64,000 nt of DNA from Pyrus communis (Eukaryota; Streptophyta; Magnoliopsida; Rosales; Rosaceae). The position numbers were made by a program, and so were the translations under genes. Location of the stretch: NCBI RefSeq assembly GCF_963583255.1, contig NC_084819.1, positions 15,903,616 through 15,967,615 of the forward strand, read 5' to 3'. Below are positions 32,329 to 43,342 of this stretch, piece after piece (positions within the stretch are counted from its first letter, which is position 1; every line of letters begins with the position of its first letter). A model generated the notes under the pieces. The model did not search any database. It was not told the DNA's origin and saw nothing but the letters and a program-made list of their open reading frames with translations.

Positions 32329-35300
32329 ATGGAGAACCGGTTTACAGTTTGGATCTTGGTGTCATTGCTGCTCTTCTTCCTCTTAACCATGGAAGCGAAA
32401 ACGGTAGACCCTTACAAGGTACGGTTTCCGAAGTCTTCAAATTCTTCATTTTTCTTTGTAATTTGAAACTTTTCCTCATTTTCCCGTCAAATGTGAAAGA
32501 ATTGAATGTAAATCAATCAGATTTAATTACGAAAAGTCCATATGGATTTTGAAATTGGAAGGAAAGGAAAATTTGACGAAACTGGGATGAAACGGTGCAA
32601 AAGGAGCAGAATTTGAAATTAGCTGTTAGTCTTAGCAGATGTTAGGGTTTGTACTTATCTACCCATTTTTTCTGAAATTGGTTTAAAATTGTTATCAGGT
32701 ACTTGGAGTGGAGCGGAATGCAGGTCAGCGTGAAATTCAGAAAGCGTTCCACAAGTATGTTCCGGCAACTCTGTGTATAATGTACTTCATTAATTGTGCT
32801 AAACCAAACCACTGAGAAAGTGAAATATATTTTGTATTTTTTTTTTTTTGGGGTTTTGGGTGGGTATCGAAAGTATTAATAATCAGGCTCGTTTGGGATT
32901 GCTTCCGGAGGAAGTGCTTTGATTAGAAGCACGTTGACAGTTTCATTAAAAGTCAGTTCTTGGGCTTAAAAGTCCAAGTGCTTCCTGGAGAAGCATTCGG
33001 TTGGTGCTTCTAGGACCTAGGAACACTAGTCGCTTTTTCCGTCAAACGGAATACTTTAAGAGTACTGTTGATCTTCAGAAAGCGCTTTTCGCTCTTCCGA
33101 ATGCGATCCATAATTGGACCTTATTGTGGCTTCCAAGCTCATTTATCATTTATGATATGTGGGCATATATCATTTAGGATGGATGGTATCTGCGAAGCTC
33201 TGTTATTGGTTTGGGACGAGTTGGGGTTGGTTCAAGTGACAAACTATAATTCTTCATGCCTAACATTGGCACTGTGGGCCAGTTTTCATCTGTGGTCTTG
33301 TTTGAATACATGGTTAATCGTTCTTAGCCATGAAGGCGCATTAATGGTGCTTTTGGGCTATCAAAAATAGTGGTAGTGAAGCTATTGAGCTGTTGTAGGA
33401 CTTTAGCTTCAAGACTGACTTTTATTACAGCATTTAAGACTTGTCCTTGTGAGTAAGCAGTGTTTGTTTCCTTTTGTCTAATTTGATACTAGGAGACTAA
33501 CATATGTTTCTCCTCATGCTATTAAAACGATTAAGAGTTTATCTTTGTAAGTTAGGGTTGCTTTTGCTTAAGGGCATTTTTATTGATTCACATTACGTAA
33601 GGTCCTGTTCTGGGATATATAATTGGCTCTCCAGTTGTGCCTGTCTATGTGTTTGTGCGTGTGCTTGTGCATTCGCAATGTAAATGCTGGTGTGACATGC
33701 TTTTTACCTTACTCATGCTAATGTGAATAATGCGCTCTAGGCTCTCTCTTCAATATCACCCAGACAAGAATAAAAGCAAGGGAGCTCAAGCAAAGTTTGC
33801 TGAGATAAACAACGGTATGACTTCTGCCTTCTCTAGTTTTTCTTCATTTTTTTTATTCCTTTCCTGTTTCATTTTTGGTTGAAGCTACTTCAATTCCTAA
33901 ATACCTATCTTGTTGTAGTAGCCACATCCACAAAGTTTGTACTTAATGTTGGTTAATTTCTTCTTCTTTGATTAGCATATGAGATTTTATCTGATGAAGA
34001 GAAAAGGAAAAATTATGATACCTATGGAGATGAGAAGGGAAATCCTGGATTTGGAGGTGGTTCTCCTGGAGATCATGGTGGATATACCTACTTTACAAAT
34101 GGTGGACCAGGACAGAACCACTTTACCTACGGACCTGGTGACTGGCAGAGCATGGGTGGGCAGGGAGGTTCCAAGTCATTCTCCTTTTCCTTTGGAGGTC
34201 CCAGTGGTCCAAGTTCATTTGGTTTTGGCATGGAAGACATCTTTTCAAACTTTTTTGGGGGTAAACCTGGAGGTGGGGGTCAGTTTGGTGGTTTCAGTGG
34301 TTCAACTGGGTCTCGACCCGGGTCTAAGACTTCTCCAGTGACCATTACGACCGTCAGTTCACAGGTGTATAAGAAAGAAATAGTTGACCGAGGGATGACT
34401 TGGCTACTGTTATCTTACACTCCTTCATTGAAGGGGAAGCAACACGTTGAAAATATCATGGAGGAAGTTGCTAGTTCCCTGCAGGGAGCCTTAAAGGTAT
34501 TTTCAGATTCTTATTCATTCCTTACAATATGGCTGCTTTTGATCTCTAGATATACTTATTCTTTCCTTTTATTCTGTCAGGTTGGAAGCATAAACTGTGA
34601 GACAGAACCCTCTCTCTGTAAGGACCTTGGCATATATCCCAGCAGAATGCCCAGGGTATTTGTGTACAAAGTGAGTGGAAAGGGTTCTTTGGTTGAGTAT
34701 GATGGGGATTGGGCTGCAAAACCTTTGAAGACATTTTGCCAAGACAATCTGCCAAGGTTTTCGAAACGGGTTGATTTGAACAGTGTTGAGTCTTCCACTT
34801 TCACAACCAATAAATTACGTAGTGTGGTGCTTCTTTCCACCAAGAAAGATACACCTGTTATCTGGCGTGTCCTTAGCGGATTGCATCACAATCACTTCAT
34901 TTTCTATGATGCAGAGGTATATGGTGATTTTGGTTGGCATAATCTACTCAATTTTCCTTTTCTGAATCTTTTCGATGTATGAAGAATGTGTCTTTACCAA
35001 TTTCTTGACATTCAACCTGAAAATCCGTTCGAGAGTACAAGGGCAATATGTGTGTGTGTGTGTGTATGAAAAGGGTAGGGTGTAATGACGACCCTGGTAC
35101 TTCTATGACAAAGTGAATCATATACTTTTCAGTTTCCATGAAAAGATGCTATGGTTGTTTTCGTTCACCTTACGTTTTCTTCATTGATAAATATCTGGCA
35201 TTTTTGTATTAAAAAATCATTTCACAATGATAATGCAGGTCCATGATGCTTCTGATCCAACAGTGAAGAAGCTGGGAGTTGGTGCACTTCCAGCTATAGT

Positions 35301-36004
35301 TGGTTGGCTTCCGAACGGGGAGAAGCATGTCTTAAAAGCAGGCATTACCCCCAAAGATATGAAGTTGGCGATTACAGAGCTTAGTGCTTTACTTGAAGGC
35401 TTCGAGAAAAAGAGCAAGAAAGCAGCTTCAAGTCAGGCCAAGAAAGAACCGACTGATGTGGGGCAGAATCAGATACCTCTATTGACAGAGTCTAATTTTG
35501 ACGCTCTTTGTGGTGAGAAAACTCCAGTGTGCATCATTGGTGCATTCAGATCTTCCAAGGAAAGAAATAAGTTGGAATCAATTTTGACCGTGGTGAGTGT
35601 GCTTTCTCTTATATAGACTCACCACTACTGTAACGAACATCTGGTTTCTCACATGACAATGATATTCTTATGGAAGTTGAAAGATTAACATTCTGAGTTT
35701 TCTATATTTTTGTCTTCAGGTCTCTAGGAAATCGCTATCAAGGCGACAGAATTCAGCTCATGGCAAGGATTCTGTTTCCTACACTCTCTTGGATGCCACC
35801 AAGCAGGCGACCTTCTTAAATGCGTTTGAGAAAGCAGGATTCAAATCATCAGATAAGCTCTTGGTTGCCTACAAACCTCGGAGGGGGTCATTTGCATCAT
35901 TTAATGGTGAAATGACTACAGAAGAAGTGGAGAGGTTCATTAGCTCTGTTCTTAACGGGGACATACGTTTTTCCAAAACACTGCAGAAACCCGTGCTCAG
36001 GTGA
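32329..36004 (+). CDS. ERDJ3A: ER-type DnaJ protein with thioredoxin-like C-terminal part (ERDJ3A-like)
   Basis: Seven exons: 32329-32418, 32699-32754, 33741-33814, 33976-34496, 34581-34916, 35239-35592 and 35720-36004; 571 aa. A hydrophobic signal (residues about 6-21, FTVWILVSLLLFFLLT) precedes the J-domain DPYKVLGVERNAGQREIQKA, which holds the HPD motif in LQYHPDKNKSKG. A Gly/Phe/Ser-rich region (about residues 95-190) follows, then a long region with thioredoxin-like features: SINCETEPSLCKDLGIYPSR, VKKLGVGALPAIVGWLPNG. This layout matches Arabidopsis ERDJ3A (TMS1), an ER-lumen co-chaperone of BiP needed for pollen-tube growth in heat. No clear C-terminal ER retention signal is visible (ends KPVLR). 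No defects. Confidence 0.9.
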
Positions 36005-36399
36005 GAGGAAAGTCCGGATCACGTAGTTCCTGGCTTTCATGGACATAGCTTCACTCCTTTGACTATAGAAAAGATAAACAGTTTTGCGGCTACAGTTAAG
36101 AACGAGAATGTGAGTTTGGGTCACCATACATACTTGGAGGAGCATCCATTGTTTTGTAGTCTACAAGAAGTGTTCCTCCTTGAACCCTAGGAAAGTGGTT
36201 TTGTCTTTGTAATGCCATGGTAAACGTTTCATACCTTTTCGTTGTATGAATCGTGTAATGTATTTTTCTTTACTTGGTGTAAAAATTAAAGGCCAAATTT
36301 TTTTATGGAAATAAGATGGATGAGATTTGAAATTTTAGTTCTTGCTTTAGCACTTGCTACGTTTGTCTTGCTGATTTCTTTGCTTCAAGTCGATTTCAT
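36005..36399. other. 3' flank of the DnaJ gene
   Basis: Probably 3' UTR; nothing else seen. Confidence 0.35.
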
Positions 36400-36500
36400 T
36401 TGTATATTGTAGCAAGTGGCGGCGATGGTTAGGGACTTCATCGTCTCGGGTTCAAACTTCCCCCACCTCTCAATGTGGAGATTGATGTAGAATGGGAGAT
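36400..36500 (+). mobile_element. SINE-like fragment
   Basis: AAGTGGCGGCGATGGTTAGG followed by a box-B-like GGGTTCAAACTTCC. It looks like a tRNA-derived SINE head, related in style to 38995 and 40640, with no clear tail. Confidence 0.4.
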
Positions 36501-36529
36501 TTGGCAGAATACTCTTTTTGAAGGTCTAA

Positions 36530-37280
36530 GAGCATCTTCAAAGGAGATGTTGAAATATTAAGTAAAATGTCACTGTGTATATTCAACCGAAGCGTTGCTT
36601 GCTAATTGAATTTGAAGACTTTTTGATTAGGAGTCAAATTTGACATCAATGTCAAATTTATTTTTAATTAATTTTGAATGGTGGGTCCCATAGTTCACTA
36701 ATATTTTAACCAATAAAAATTTTGATTCAACCTTTTGGTAATAAATACAACCATTTAGAGCTCTATTTTAATAAGAAAATAACATTTGATAATCTGGTGG
36801 GAGAAGTATACAATTTGACATAAGAGCATCTTCAAAAGAGATGTCAAAAAGTCCATATCACCAATAACGGTAAAAAGAAGAAGAAGACATTACTAATGTT
36901 TTCCAACTAAAATGCCAATTCCTATGTAACATTACATGGAATGGCAACAAAAGGGAGTTGCTGTCAAATTTGACAGCATCTCCAAATCTATTTTTAGTGG
37001 ATAATAAATGTTTTTTATAATTTTTGTTATTATCTTTTGTTTTAAAAATACTAAATACAATTATGAAAAGTAAATAATATAATTAATAATAGTTTAAATT
37101 TGATATATCGACAACAAAATTTACAAAAGAAAGATCAATGTGCCATATAAGCATTCAAACTTGAATTTTGTGTTTAAAACTTAACATTTCATTTGGAGAT
37201 GATCTAAGATTTTAGATTACCACATAAGCAATCAATTTTAATTTGACCACTATAATTTGACATTTTCTTTATACATGGTC
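36530..37280. mobile_element. Tourist-like MITE (outer, interrupted)
   Basis: The left end GAGCATCTTCAAAGGAGATG and a degenerate right end (minus strand GACCATGTATAAAG) are flanked by TAA on both sides (36527-36529, 37281-37283). A second, related MITE is inserted inside at 36824-37204. Similar sequence (GTCAAATTTGACATCAATGTC region) recurs at about 51100. Confidence 0.55.
36824..37204. mobile_element. Tourist-like MITE (inner, nested)
   Basis: Ends GAGCATCTTCAAAAGAGATG and, inverted, GATCATCTCCAAATGAAATG, flanked by TAA (36821-36823 and 37205-37207). 381 bp, non-coding, inserted in a relative of itself. Confidence 0.7.
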
Positions 37281-37283
37281 TAA

Positions 37284-39289
37284 AAAACTTCTACCTTTGT
37301 TTTAATTTTTTTACATTTTTGCTGCTTTTTACATGTAAAAAGACTAATTAACCCAATGGTTTTAATTCTCTGTTCCTTCTCCCTCGAAACCAACGTGGAG
37401 AATAACCACGTTCCTGCCATGAATAATGATTTGTATGAATTTGTAATGCGCCGATGTTGTGTGTATAACACAATCTTAAACAGAAGGTGCTCAACATAGA
37501 GTCAATTATAACCCTGTAAGATAGTCCTTCTTATTAAATAGAGTCAGGCCGTTTTTATATACCGTCTCTAACGGAAGGAGTTAAACAGCCCCTAGATAAT
37601 TTATTATTTTAAATTTAATAATTAATTTAATTAAACTACTACTTACAATAGTAAAATAAGGTGATCCAGATATTTTTTGAGTTACACATGTTGCTAAATG
37701 GTAAGTCTCTAAATTTCTTAACTTTATGTAATGTCAATAATTTTTTTTTTTTTAATAAAATGTTTGAGAGATACGTGACGCTAAATGAGTAAGTCTCCAA
37801 ATTTTGTACCCTTATGTAATCTCAATAACTTTTTAGATAGGATTTTCAAGGGACACGTGTTGAGATGTAATTGATTATGCAAATTTGTGATAAGATTCTT
37901 GTCAATGTGGCACGTCTTTATCTTCAACTTCCAATGTTAATAAATTGATTGGATATTGGTGTAGAATTCTCACACCTTCATCCTTGCCCTCTTGAATATC
38001 TATTTTTTTTTTTCTTTTTCAGGGAAGAACAACTCTCATGGTTTCTTGGGTTTGGCAAAGACGTGCATTCGTAAAACTCATAGTATTTTTTAGATGTACT
38101 AGTCTAAAAACTCACACTTGTTTGACTAATACTCTTGATACGATCTTTATCATCTATAAACCTTGCAAAAAACTTCAAATCTGGCCGTTAGATCCAATGG
38201 CAAATTGCAGCATCTGCTGTTGGGCCCCAGCAAATGGGCTGGGTATTAAGCCAAGTTTGGCCAGCTCGATGCCCTTTGGATCATCTTTTGGCTTGGTGGG
38301 CTCTGTTGATTTTTAGCCCAACTTTTGATTGAAGTTAAGAGTGTTGTCCAAATCAAGCCATTTTTGGAGAGATTTTTTAGCATGCAGAGAATACGGTTTG
38401 GTATGAAAAGTACCATAATGGAAGCACATATATCATGACACTTGATGCATCAGACAATGTTCTTGGCACACCAAAAAATTTCTCTCTTTTTAACCCTTTA
38501 GCCTTTTAGCCTTCTCCATTAGAGATAGCCCAAATATTAAGAAATTTGGCAAGGCGGTGCCATGGTTCACCGACCAATCTAAATAATAAGGTACTAATAT
38601 AAATATGTAAACTACATCATAGGATAACTGATCACACAAAACCTATGACTATTGTTACAAATCAATGTATTAGCCAAATTTCCAGACGTGAGTCAGCTTA
38701 GCTGGGATGACTGCAAAGTACGTCCACCCACCAATCTCTAAACCATCAATCAAAATGCATAGCTAATTAGCAAAATTAACACAAAAACAGCTAGTTAATC
38801 ACTGCGTCGTGATGTTTTCCTTTTGCATGTAAAGAGTTCTAACCAGTATATGATGTAAACCGACCCTTCGTTAATCTTGTACATCATAATTAACCACATT
38901 TGCGTAAACTTTACCTGAATACTTTATGTCCACAACTTGAGGATTTGGATCAACGTAGTGGAAACAATATTTCTGTTATTAACTGAAAAATTGTGTGTCC
39001 AAGTGGTGAATTGTTTTGTTAGTCAGTCTTTTTCTTCAACACATTGCATCATGAGTTCAAACTTCCAACCTCCCTCTTATTAGTGTAAAATATCCCTTCT
39101 TCTAAAAAAGAAACCCAATATTTTGTGTGTATATGTATAATCCTCCCTCTTCCGTTTTGTCTCAAAACAATTTTCATAACTAAATACTACTACATTATTT
39201 TTTGAGTCGTGATCAAATTTCAAATTAGTTTATTACTTTAAAACTGAACTATTGAATATTCCACGCCCCAATTTTCCAATCCAATTTCG
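37284..39289. other. Intergenic, no gene seen
   Basis: AT-rich. A SINE-like piece (about 38995-39110) carries a box-B-like GAGTTCAAACTTCC and a TCTTCTAAAAAAGAAA tail. A short frame at 38038-38316 has no domain and is not called. Confidence 0.4.
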
Positions 39290-40639
39290 AAACCCAAATC
39301 CATTTCCACAAAGATCCCATTTCGAGTTGGATGCAACTTGTAAGTCTCTCCCTAAAATTAGACGTCAGTTCCACCACCATGCAGAAATACTGGGGTCCGT
39401 CCAACTTGTCCGGTGCCACAATTGGGAGCTACCTCGCGCATCCAAATACGCTTTACGGACGTGCTCTCTGTGCCTGGTGACTTTAACTTAATCATACTGG
39501 ACTATCTCATCACCGAGTCGGGGCTCACTAACATTGGCTAGTGCAACGATCTCAACACCGGCTATGCCACCGATGGCTATGCGCATTCACGAGGCGTGGG
39601 CGCGTGTTGGTACTTTCACTGTGGGTGGACAGAGTGTTCTGAATGCGATTGCTGGAGCCTGCAGTGATGATTTGCCTGTGATTTGTATGGTTGGAGCCTT
39701 GGAGGCCCCAACTCCAATGACCATGGAGCTCATAATAGGATTCTTCACCATACTATTGGGTTGCCTGATTTTAGCCAAGAGCTTAGGTGCTTTCAGAAAG
39801 TCACTTGTTATTAGGTAATTAGCATATATATATTTGAAAGCACTTTTAAAATTACTAAAAACGCTTTAACAAAAATACGTACTTGAAATATCGGCAACTT
39901 GGCTAAGAAGATTCTTTGAAAAACTAGGCATTTAAAAAAAAAAATGTATTAGTTAAAATAATTATTTATTTTTATTTCCAATAAAAAGTAAACATATGTA
40001 TAGAATACATGAATTTAATGTGTATTATTGAAAAATGTGTCAAAATAACGTGTATTAAACGTGAAAATGTGTATACGTGTATTATATGTTGGAGTTTAAA
40101 ACAAATGTGCAATTTAACGAATCATTAAAACATGTACGAAAAACGGAAATATTTTTAGAAAATACACACGTACGTATATAATATACGTATGATACGCGAA
40201 TTTACTGATTGTCAAGTTAAATTAAAAACGTGTTTTTTCAAAGAGCACTTCAGATTTTATCAAGAACTTTTATGCACTTCTACGAAAAACGTTTATAATG
40301 CCTTTTTAACTGTTTCTCAAACAACTCTTAACCATGACATAAGTTTAAACAGAGACTGACATGATCAAATTAGTAACTCAATTTAGACTTTAAAATTGAG
40401 CATATATATGCAAATTTCACATCTTTTCTTATTTGGAGAGGGAAAAGATTTGAACTTGGGACATTTTCTTATATGTATTGTTGTACCGGTTGTACCGGAA
40501 AAAGGAAAAAAAATGTACAAAATTGTGAATGGTCTAAATATGTGAGAGTCTAACGCTATGCGGTAGGTGCTTACAAGTTTTTCTTTCTCCTTTGCTTTTG
40601 TAAATAAAAACTTTTTATTTTTTATTTTTTATTTTTATT

Positions 40640-40774
40640 TTGTGCAAGTACCCCTTTACCACAGTGGTGGAAAGATGTTGAGCTCTTGCATCACGGAGTG
40701 GGTTCAAATCTCGGCAGTGATTAATCTAACATCTAATCTAACCAAATTTATTGTTTGACCAAAAAAAAAAAAAA
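40640..40774 (+). mobile_element. tRNA-derived SINE in pseudogene intron 1
   Basis: The head has GGTGGAAAGATGTTGAGC and a box-B-like GGGTTCAAATCTC, and the element ends in a 14-A tail (40761-40774). It is absent from the matching intron of the intact PDC, so it arrived after the two copies separated. Confidence 0.6.
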
Positions 40775-41599
40775 CTTTTTTTTCTCTCCAAGGTTTGCTA
40801 ATTTCGGTACGTTGGGTTTAATTGGTAGGCTGTGATAAATAATATAGAAGATGCACCTGAATTGATCGACAAGGCAATTTCAACAGCTTGGGAAGAAACG
40901 AAAGCAATCATGTTTACATCAGCATAAGTTGCAACTTGATTGGAATTCCTCATCTAGCTTTTATCGTGAGCCTATTCCAATTTCATTGCCTCCAAAGGTA
41001 ATTTTGGCCTGCATTATATTAACAGTTAATTAGAGCTACGATTCTTTCTCATTTAGGACTACTTTCGTTGTAAGCGATTGTGTTGGAAGTGTTCTATTAT
41101 AACCATGTTGGGTTTTTTTATTTATTAAAACTCCACGTTCTTAATGAAAAATCACTTGGAAGTGCTTCTACGACCTAGAAGCACTTTTAAGTTTTTCTGC
41201 AAAACGTGGCCTGCAGCACTTTTGTTTGTCAAAATATACTTTTAACCCTTATTACATTGTTTGTTCGTTCTGTGATACAGGTTGAGTAATCAAATAGCCT
41301 TAGAGGCAGCAGTGGGGCCAGCAGCGGACCAGGCAGTGAACCGGTTATGATAGACGGGCTAAAACTTCGATCTGCAGATGCAGCTGATGCCTTTGTTGAG
41401 CTAGCCGATGCTTGTGGTAATGCCCTTGCTGTGTTGCCCACGGCATAGGGAATTTTGCTGAAACACCACCCGCATTTCGTGGGGACATACTGGGTGGCCA
41501 TAAGCACCGCATTTTGTGTTGGGATTGTGGAGATAGCAGATGCATACGTATTTGCTGGCCCAATTTTCAATGACTACACCGCTCTAGTACTCAACCCTA

Positions 41600-42925
41600 A
41601 TCAACCAAGAGAAGGCGATTATTGTGCAACCCGATTGTGTGATCATAGGGAATGCCCCTGCATTCGGTAGTGTATTGCTTAAGAATTTCCTCAAAACTCT
41701 AGCGAAGCAGCTCAAGCGCAACACACCTGCTTATGAGAATTACGTACAGCAGGATACTTGTGCCCGATGGGAAGCCTGTGAAAAGTGGACCAAAAGAACA
41801 TTGGGGGGGGGGGGGGGGGGGGTTAATGTTATGTTCCAACGTGTACAAAACATGTTGTCAAGGAAAGCAGCTGTGATTGCTGAGACTGGGGGACTCATGG
41901 TTTAACTGCCAAAAACTGAAATTGCCGCCGGGTTGCCAATAAGCCAGGGGAAAGTCTTGTGTTTGATGTTGTTTTTAGGGTTTGGTTTATGGATTGAACT
42001 GAAAAATTTGATGATGGGTTTGCAAGTATGAGTTTCAAATGCAATATGGATCAATTGGTTGGTCAGTTGGAGGAACTCTTGGGTATGCTCAAGCTGTTCC
42101 TACAAAGCGAGTGCTTGCTTTCATTGGTGATAGCAGCTTTCAGGTAGGTTTAATAAATTTGCTCCCTTTCCTCTAGCGCTTATTAGCATGCTCCTAAACA
42201 AACAATAAGCCGGTATATATAATACGATTAAATACATTTCTATTGTCTGCTTAGTGTTTGTTTAGGAGCGTGCAAATAAGTGCTAGAAAGGTATTTAATC
42301 ATATTATATATACTAACTTATTGTCTGTTTAGGTGCGGGCAAATAAGTGTTAGAGGAAAGGGAGCAAATTATTAAACCTACCTGAAAGCTGCCATAAGCA
42401 ATGAAAGCAAGCACTTGCATTGTAGGAACAGCTTGAGCATACCCAAGAGGTCCTCCAACTCACCGACCAATTGATCCACATTGCATTTGAAACGCATACC
42501 TGCAAACCCATCATCAAAATTTTCATTTCGACTCATAAACCAAACCCTAAAAACAACATCAAACACAAGATTTTTCACCTGGCTTATTGGCAACATGGAG
42601 GAAATTTCAGTTTTTGACAGTTAAACCATTAGTCCCCAGTCTCAGCGATCACATTTGTTTTCCTTGACAACATGTTTTGTACATGTTGGAACAGAACCTT
42701 AACCCCAAAAGGTTCGTTTGGTCCACATTTCACAGGCTTCCCATCAGGCACAAATATCCTTCTGTACGTAGTTCTCATAAACAGTTGTGTTGTGCTTGAG
42801 CCGCTTCGCTAGAGTTTTGAGGAAATCCTTAAGCAACACACTACCGAATGCAGGGCCATTCCCTATGATCACATGGTCGGGTTGCACAATAATCGCCTTC
42901 TCTTTGTTGATTAGAGAGGAGTGTC
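41600..42925. repeat. Large inverted repeat of PDC exon 3-4 sequence
   Basis: The left arm (about 41600-42226) and right arm (about 42285-42925) are inverted copies about 630 bp long. Each carries the end of exon 3, intron 3, exon 4 and the start of intron 4, around a spacer of about 60 bp. The arms differ at many positions, including the poly-G tract, present only in the left arm. A 26-bp stretch is identical in both arms (42076-42101 and 42424-42449) and in the intact PDC (58474-58499). Confidence 0.88.
41803..41822 (+). repeat. 20-base poly-G tract
   Basis: Twenty consecutive G in exon 3 of the PDC pseudogene. The right arm and the intact gene have a mixed sequence (CCTTTTGGGG and CCTTTGAGGG) here. 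It may be a true expansion, a G-quadruplex former or a sequencing/assembly fault. Confidence 0.85.
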
Positions 42926-43342
42926 ATTTTTCTGGTGAACAATGGTGGATACACAATTGTGGTTGAGATACATGATGGACCTTACAATGTGATAAAAAAT
43001 TGGAACTACACTGGACTTTTGCATGCCATCCACAATGGGGAAGGCAAACGCTGGACAAACCAAGGTGATGAGTGAGTTAATCATTTGACCAATACTAATC
43101 ATGTAGGGTTGTGTTTGACAAAACATAAGGGCACCCTTTTGATTTTCTTTCCCTCTTTTCTTGTAGTTCGTTGTGAAGAGGAGTTGATTGAAGCAATTGA
43201 GATTGCAAATGGTGATAAGAAGAATTGGTCGTTCTTCATTGACGTGATTGTTCACAGGGAAGATTGTAGCAAAGAGCTGCTTCAATTCGGCTCTAGGGTT
43301 GCCGTAGCTGGTGGCTGTCCACCCATACCTAAAGTAGTTTAG

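Larger units (their letters stand above)
39404..43342 (+). pseudogene. Pyruvate decarboxylase pseudogene
   Basis: It follows the exon plan of the intact PDC at 56714: exon 1 about 39404-39815, exon 2 40829-40997, exon 3 41281 to about 41940, exon 4 42026-42143, part of exon 5 about 42921-43064, exon 6 43167-43342. Damage is extensive. A TAG (39539-39541) replaces a Cys codon just before the catalytic-Glu motif, which itself reads CNDLN instead of CNELN. Two bases are lost near 39605, a 20-G run sits in exon 3, the exon-3 donor GT and exon-4 acceptor AG are mutated, exon 5 lacks its first part and has a 1-base insertion, and the first roughly 150 bp of exon 1 are unrecognisable. Between exons 4 and 5 sits an inverted copy of exon 3/4 sequence (about 42285-42925). 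Intron 1 carries a SINE. The PDC of fermentation cannot be made from this. Confidence 0.92.

Noticed and set aside
39534..39818. Short membrane-like protein of 94 residues
   Set aside because: It is a shifted reading of PDC pseudogene exon 1; the true frame matches PDC on both sides of the frameshift.
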